Shown: in pieces, positions 5,002 to 5,843 of the stretch
Position numbering within the stretch: the first letter of the stretch is position 1
How the letters are laid out: the number at the start of each line of letters is the position of its first letter
Origin: a bacterium
GTDB taxonomy: Bacteria; Patescibacteriota; Gracilibacteria; JAUYGZ01; DAOVYC01
Direction: 5' to 3'
NCBI GenBank assembly: GCA_030635805.1
Contig: DAOVYC010000044.1
Coordinates: forward strand, 1-5,843
DNA: 5,843 nucleotides
Notes under the pieces: model-generated
Told to the model about the DNA's origin: nothing
What the model saw: only the letters and a program-made list of their open reading frames with translations
Database searches by the model: none
Position numbers and translations under genes: made by a program

Positions 5002-5358
5002 ATGGAAATATTTGAGCAAATAAATTCATTCATGTCTTCAGAATACTTTAAATGGGTTGTTTATGGTATTTTGACATATCTGGGAATTTTGTGGTTGGCC
5101 CTGATCGCCTGGGTTGCCCGTGATGTGATTGGGAGATCAAGAAGTCTTTTTTTTCAGACGGTTATGATTTTGTTAAACATGGTGCTCCCTGTTTTTGGTT
5201 TATTTGTTTATTTGCTTCTTCGTCCTCCAAAGACCCTCATGGAGAGATATTACGATGAGGTGGAGATGAGGCTTTTGAAGGAAGCGACAGAAGAGGGAGG
5301 GGAAGCAGTAAGTAGTAAGCAGGAGTCAAAAGGGAAAAGGGGAAGGAATAAGGAATAA
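5002..5358 (+). CDS. two-helix membrane protein with RPPKTLMERY motif (PLDc_N-like, unknown role)
   Basis: A 118-residue protein with two hydrophobic helices, about residues 18-38 and 49-73. A conserved-looking WVARDVIGRSRS loop lies between them, and LVYLLLRPPKTL-like residues (69-79) and ERYYDEVEMRLL (81-92) follow. The W-(x)n-RD-xxxR loop and the PVFGLFVYLLLRP helix resemble the short N-terminal membrane domain of cardiolipin synthase/phospholipase D proteins (PLDc_N), but no HKD catalytic motif is present. I recognise this layout as common in CPR genomes, where it is uncharacterised. The last 25 residues (Lys/Glu/Ser/Gly-rich) are encoded by low-complexity purine DNA containing AAGGAAT twice (5343-5356), as if the end grew from intergenic repeat words. 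It starts 8 bp after lgt with no Shine-Dalgarno. Its stop is 2 bp from the stop of the converging hydrolase gene. Confidence 0.7.
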   Translation: MEIFEQINSFMSSEYFKWVVYGILTYLGILWLALIAWVARDVIGRSRSLFFQTVMILLNMVLPVFGLFVYLLLRPPKTLMERYYDEVEMRLLKEATEEGGEAVSSKQESKGKRGRNKE

Positions 5359-5360
5359 GA

Positions 5361-5843
5361 TCAGGTAAGGTGGAATTCGAGACGCTTAGCGATGTACTGG
5401 ATTTTTTGGGTATTGACAAATACAAAGTGGTCCAGCTTTTCCACATATTCTATAAGAATATTGGATAATTTTAAGCAGGGAGCTTCTGAATTAAAAAAAG
5501 AATCTTTGGTTCCGGTAAGAATAATAATTTTTGTTTTTTCAGTGAATTTTATATTTTTGTAAGTGTCTTTGATGAGCTTAAAATTAAGAGTTCTAATTAA
5601 TCTAAATACAGACCAGTTGTTGTTTTTTCTTACGTTTTTTCTCCATTTTGCAAAAAAATTCTGACCAAGTCCGCTGCTAAGATTTTTTATAAAATTTCGT
5701 TTTCCAATTTCTTTTAGGCTTTTATTTATCGGAGCGATCATGATAACTTTTTTTATCATACTGCTGTGTGTTTCGGCAAAGTCGTTGGCAATGCTACAAC
5801 CAAGCGAATATCCAACTATAATTATGTTTTTTCTAATTTTTTC
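5361..5843 (-). CDS. alpha/beta hydrolase, 5' end beyond the right edge (partial)
   Basis: The open frame runs to the window edge, giving 160 visible residues plus a TGA stop. The internal ATG at 5759 is not the real start, because the frame continues upstream without a stop and encodes a nucleophile elbow: IIIVGYSLGCSIA (visible residues 7-19), GxSxG with Ser13. Further on come VIMIAP after the elbow helix, the late strand KIIILTGTKDSFF with the likely catalytic Asp (visible residue 114), and LDHFVF with the likely catalytic His (visible residue 139). The spacing fits a small single-domain alpha/beta hydrolase fold. The segment between (about 40-105) is Lys/Asn-rich and would form the cap. 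The substrate cannot be told; esterases, thioesterases and RBBP9-like serine hydrolases are options. It converges on the two-helix protein gene with a 2-bp gap. Confidence 0.78.
   Translation of the reverse strand, partial: EKIRKNIIIVGYSLGCSIANDFAETHSSMIKKVIMIAPINKSLKEIGKRNFIKNLSSGLGQNFFAKWRKNVRKNNNWSVFRLIRTLNFKLIKDTYKNIKFTEKTKIIILTGTKDSFFNSEAPCLKLSNILIEYVEKLDHFVFVNTQKIQYIAKRLEFHLT

Noticed and set aside
5361..5759. Treating ATG 5759 as the true start of the hydrolase
   Set aside because: The frame stays open upstream to the window edge and encodes the GYSLG nucleophile elbow, so the gene is longer and truncated by the window.
1..5843. UGA recoded as glycine (Gracilibacteria-type code)
   Set aside because: All recognised genes are full length without in-frame UGA, and the hydrolase ends naturally at UGA after a complete-looking C-terminus.

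Overview
The window reads as a low-GC, compact bacterial chromosome segment, most likely from a Candidatus Patescibacteria (CPR) genome. Four things suggest this: very short gene gaps; few clear Shine-Dalgarno sites; word-like degenerate tandem repeats between genes, a habit I associate with CPR genomes; and a small two-helix membrane protein with an RPPKTLMERY motif of a kind common in that group. All visible genes read through cleanly under the standard bacterial code. UGA is used as a stop (at 5361-5363) and never appears inside the genes, which argues against the UGA-recoded Gracilibacteria/Absconditabacteria. This placement is inference; no rRNA or other phylogenetic marker is present.

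Layout. Positions 1-402 hold no convincing protein gene. They contain a strongly structured, probably minus-strand small RNA (65-258) with its own sigma70-type promoter (264-292) and a closing stem that runs straight into a U-tract, flanked by degenerate word repeats. Next on the minus strand is a two-gene unit: trigger factor (tig, 798-2078), then a LapA-domain membrane protein (403-795) 2 bp downstream.

Divergent from tig across a 165-bp intergenic region is a plus-strand run of five genes. They are an RsbW/SpoIIAB-like ATP-binding anti-sigma/kinase protein (2244-2666), a STAS-domain anti-anti-sigma protein (2690-3058), a PfkB-family sugar or nucleoside kinase (3066-4148), an Lgt-like prolipoprotein diacylglyceryl transferase (4223-4993) and the two-helix protein (5002-5358). 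The last gene meets a minus-strand alpha/beta hydrolase (5361 to beyond the right edge) tail to tail with 2 bp between stops.

How the genes may work together. The first two plus-strand genes form the core of a partner-switching pathway, kinase/anti-sigma plus phosphorylatable antagonist, but no sigma factor or PP2C phosphatase is visible here. tig, LapA, Lgt and the two-helix protein all concern protein folding or the cell envelope. The points most worth following up are the structured RNA, the Lgt homologue that lacks several residues considered essential in the E. coli enzyme, the divergent partner-switching pair, and TATAAT boxes lying immediately before starts that lack ribosome binding sites.
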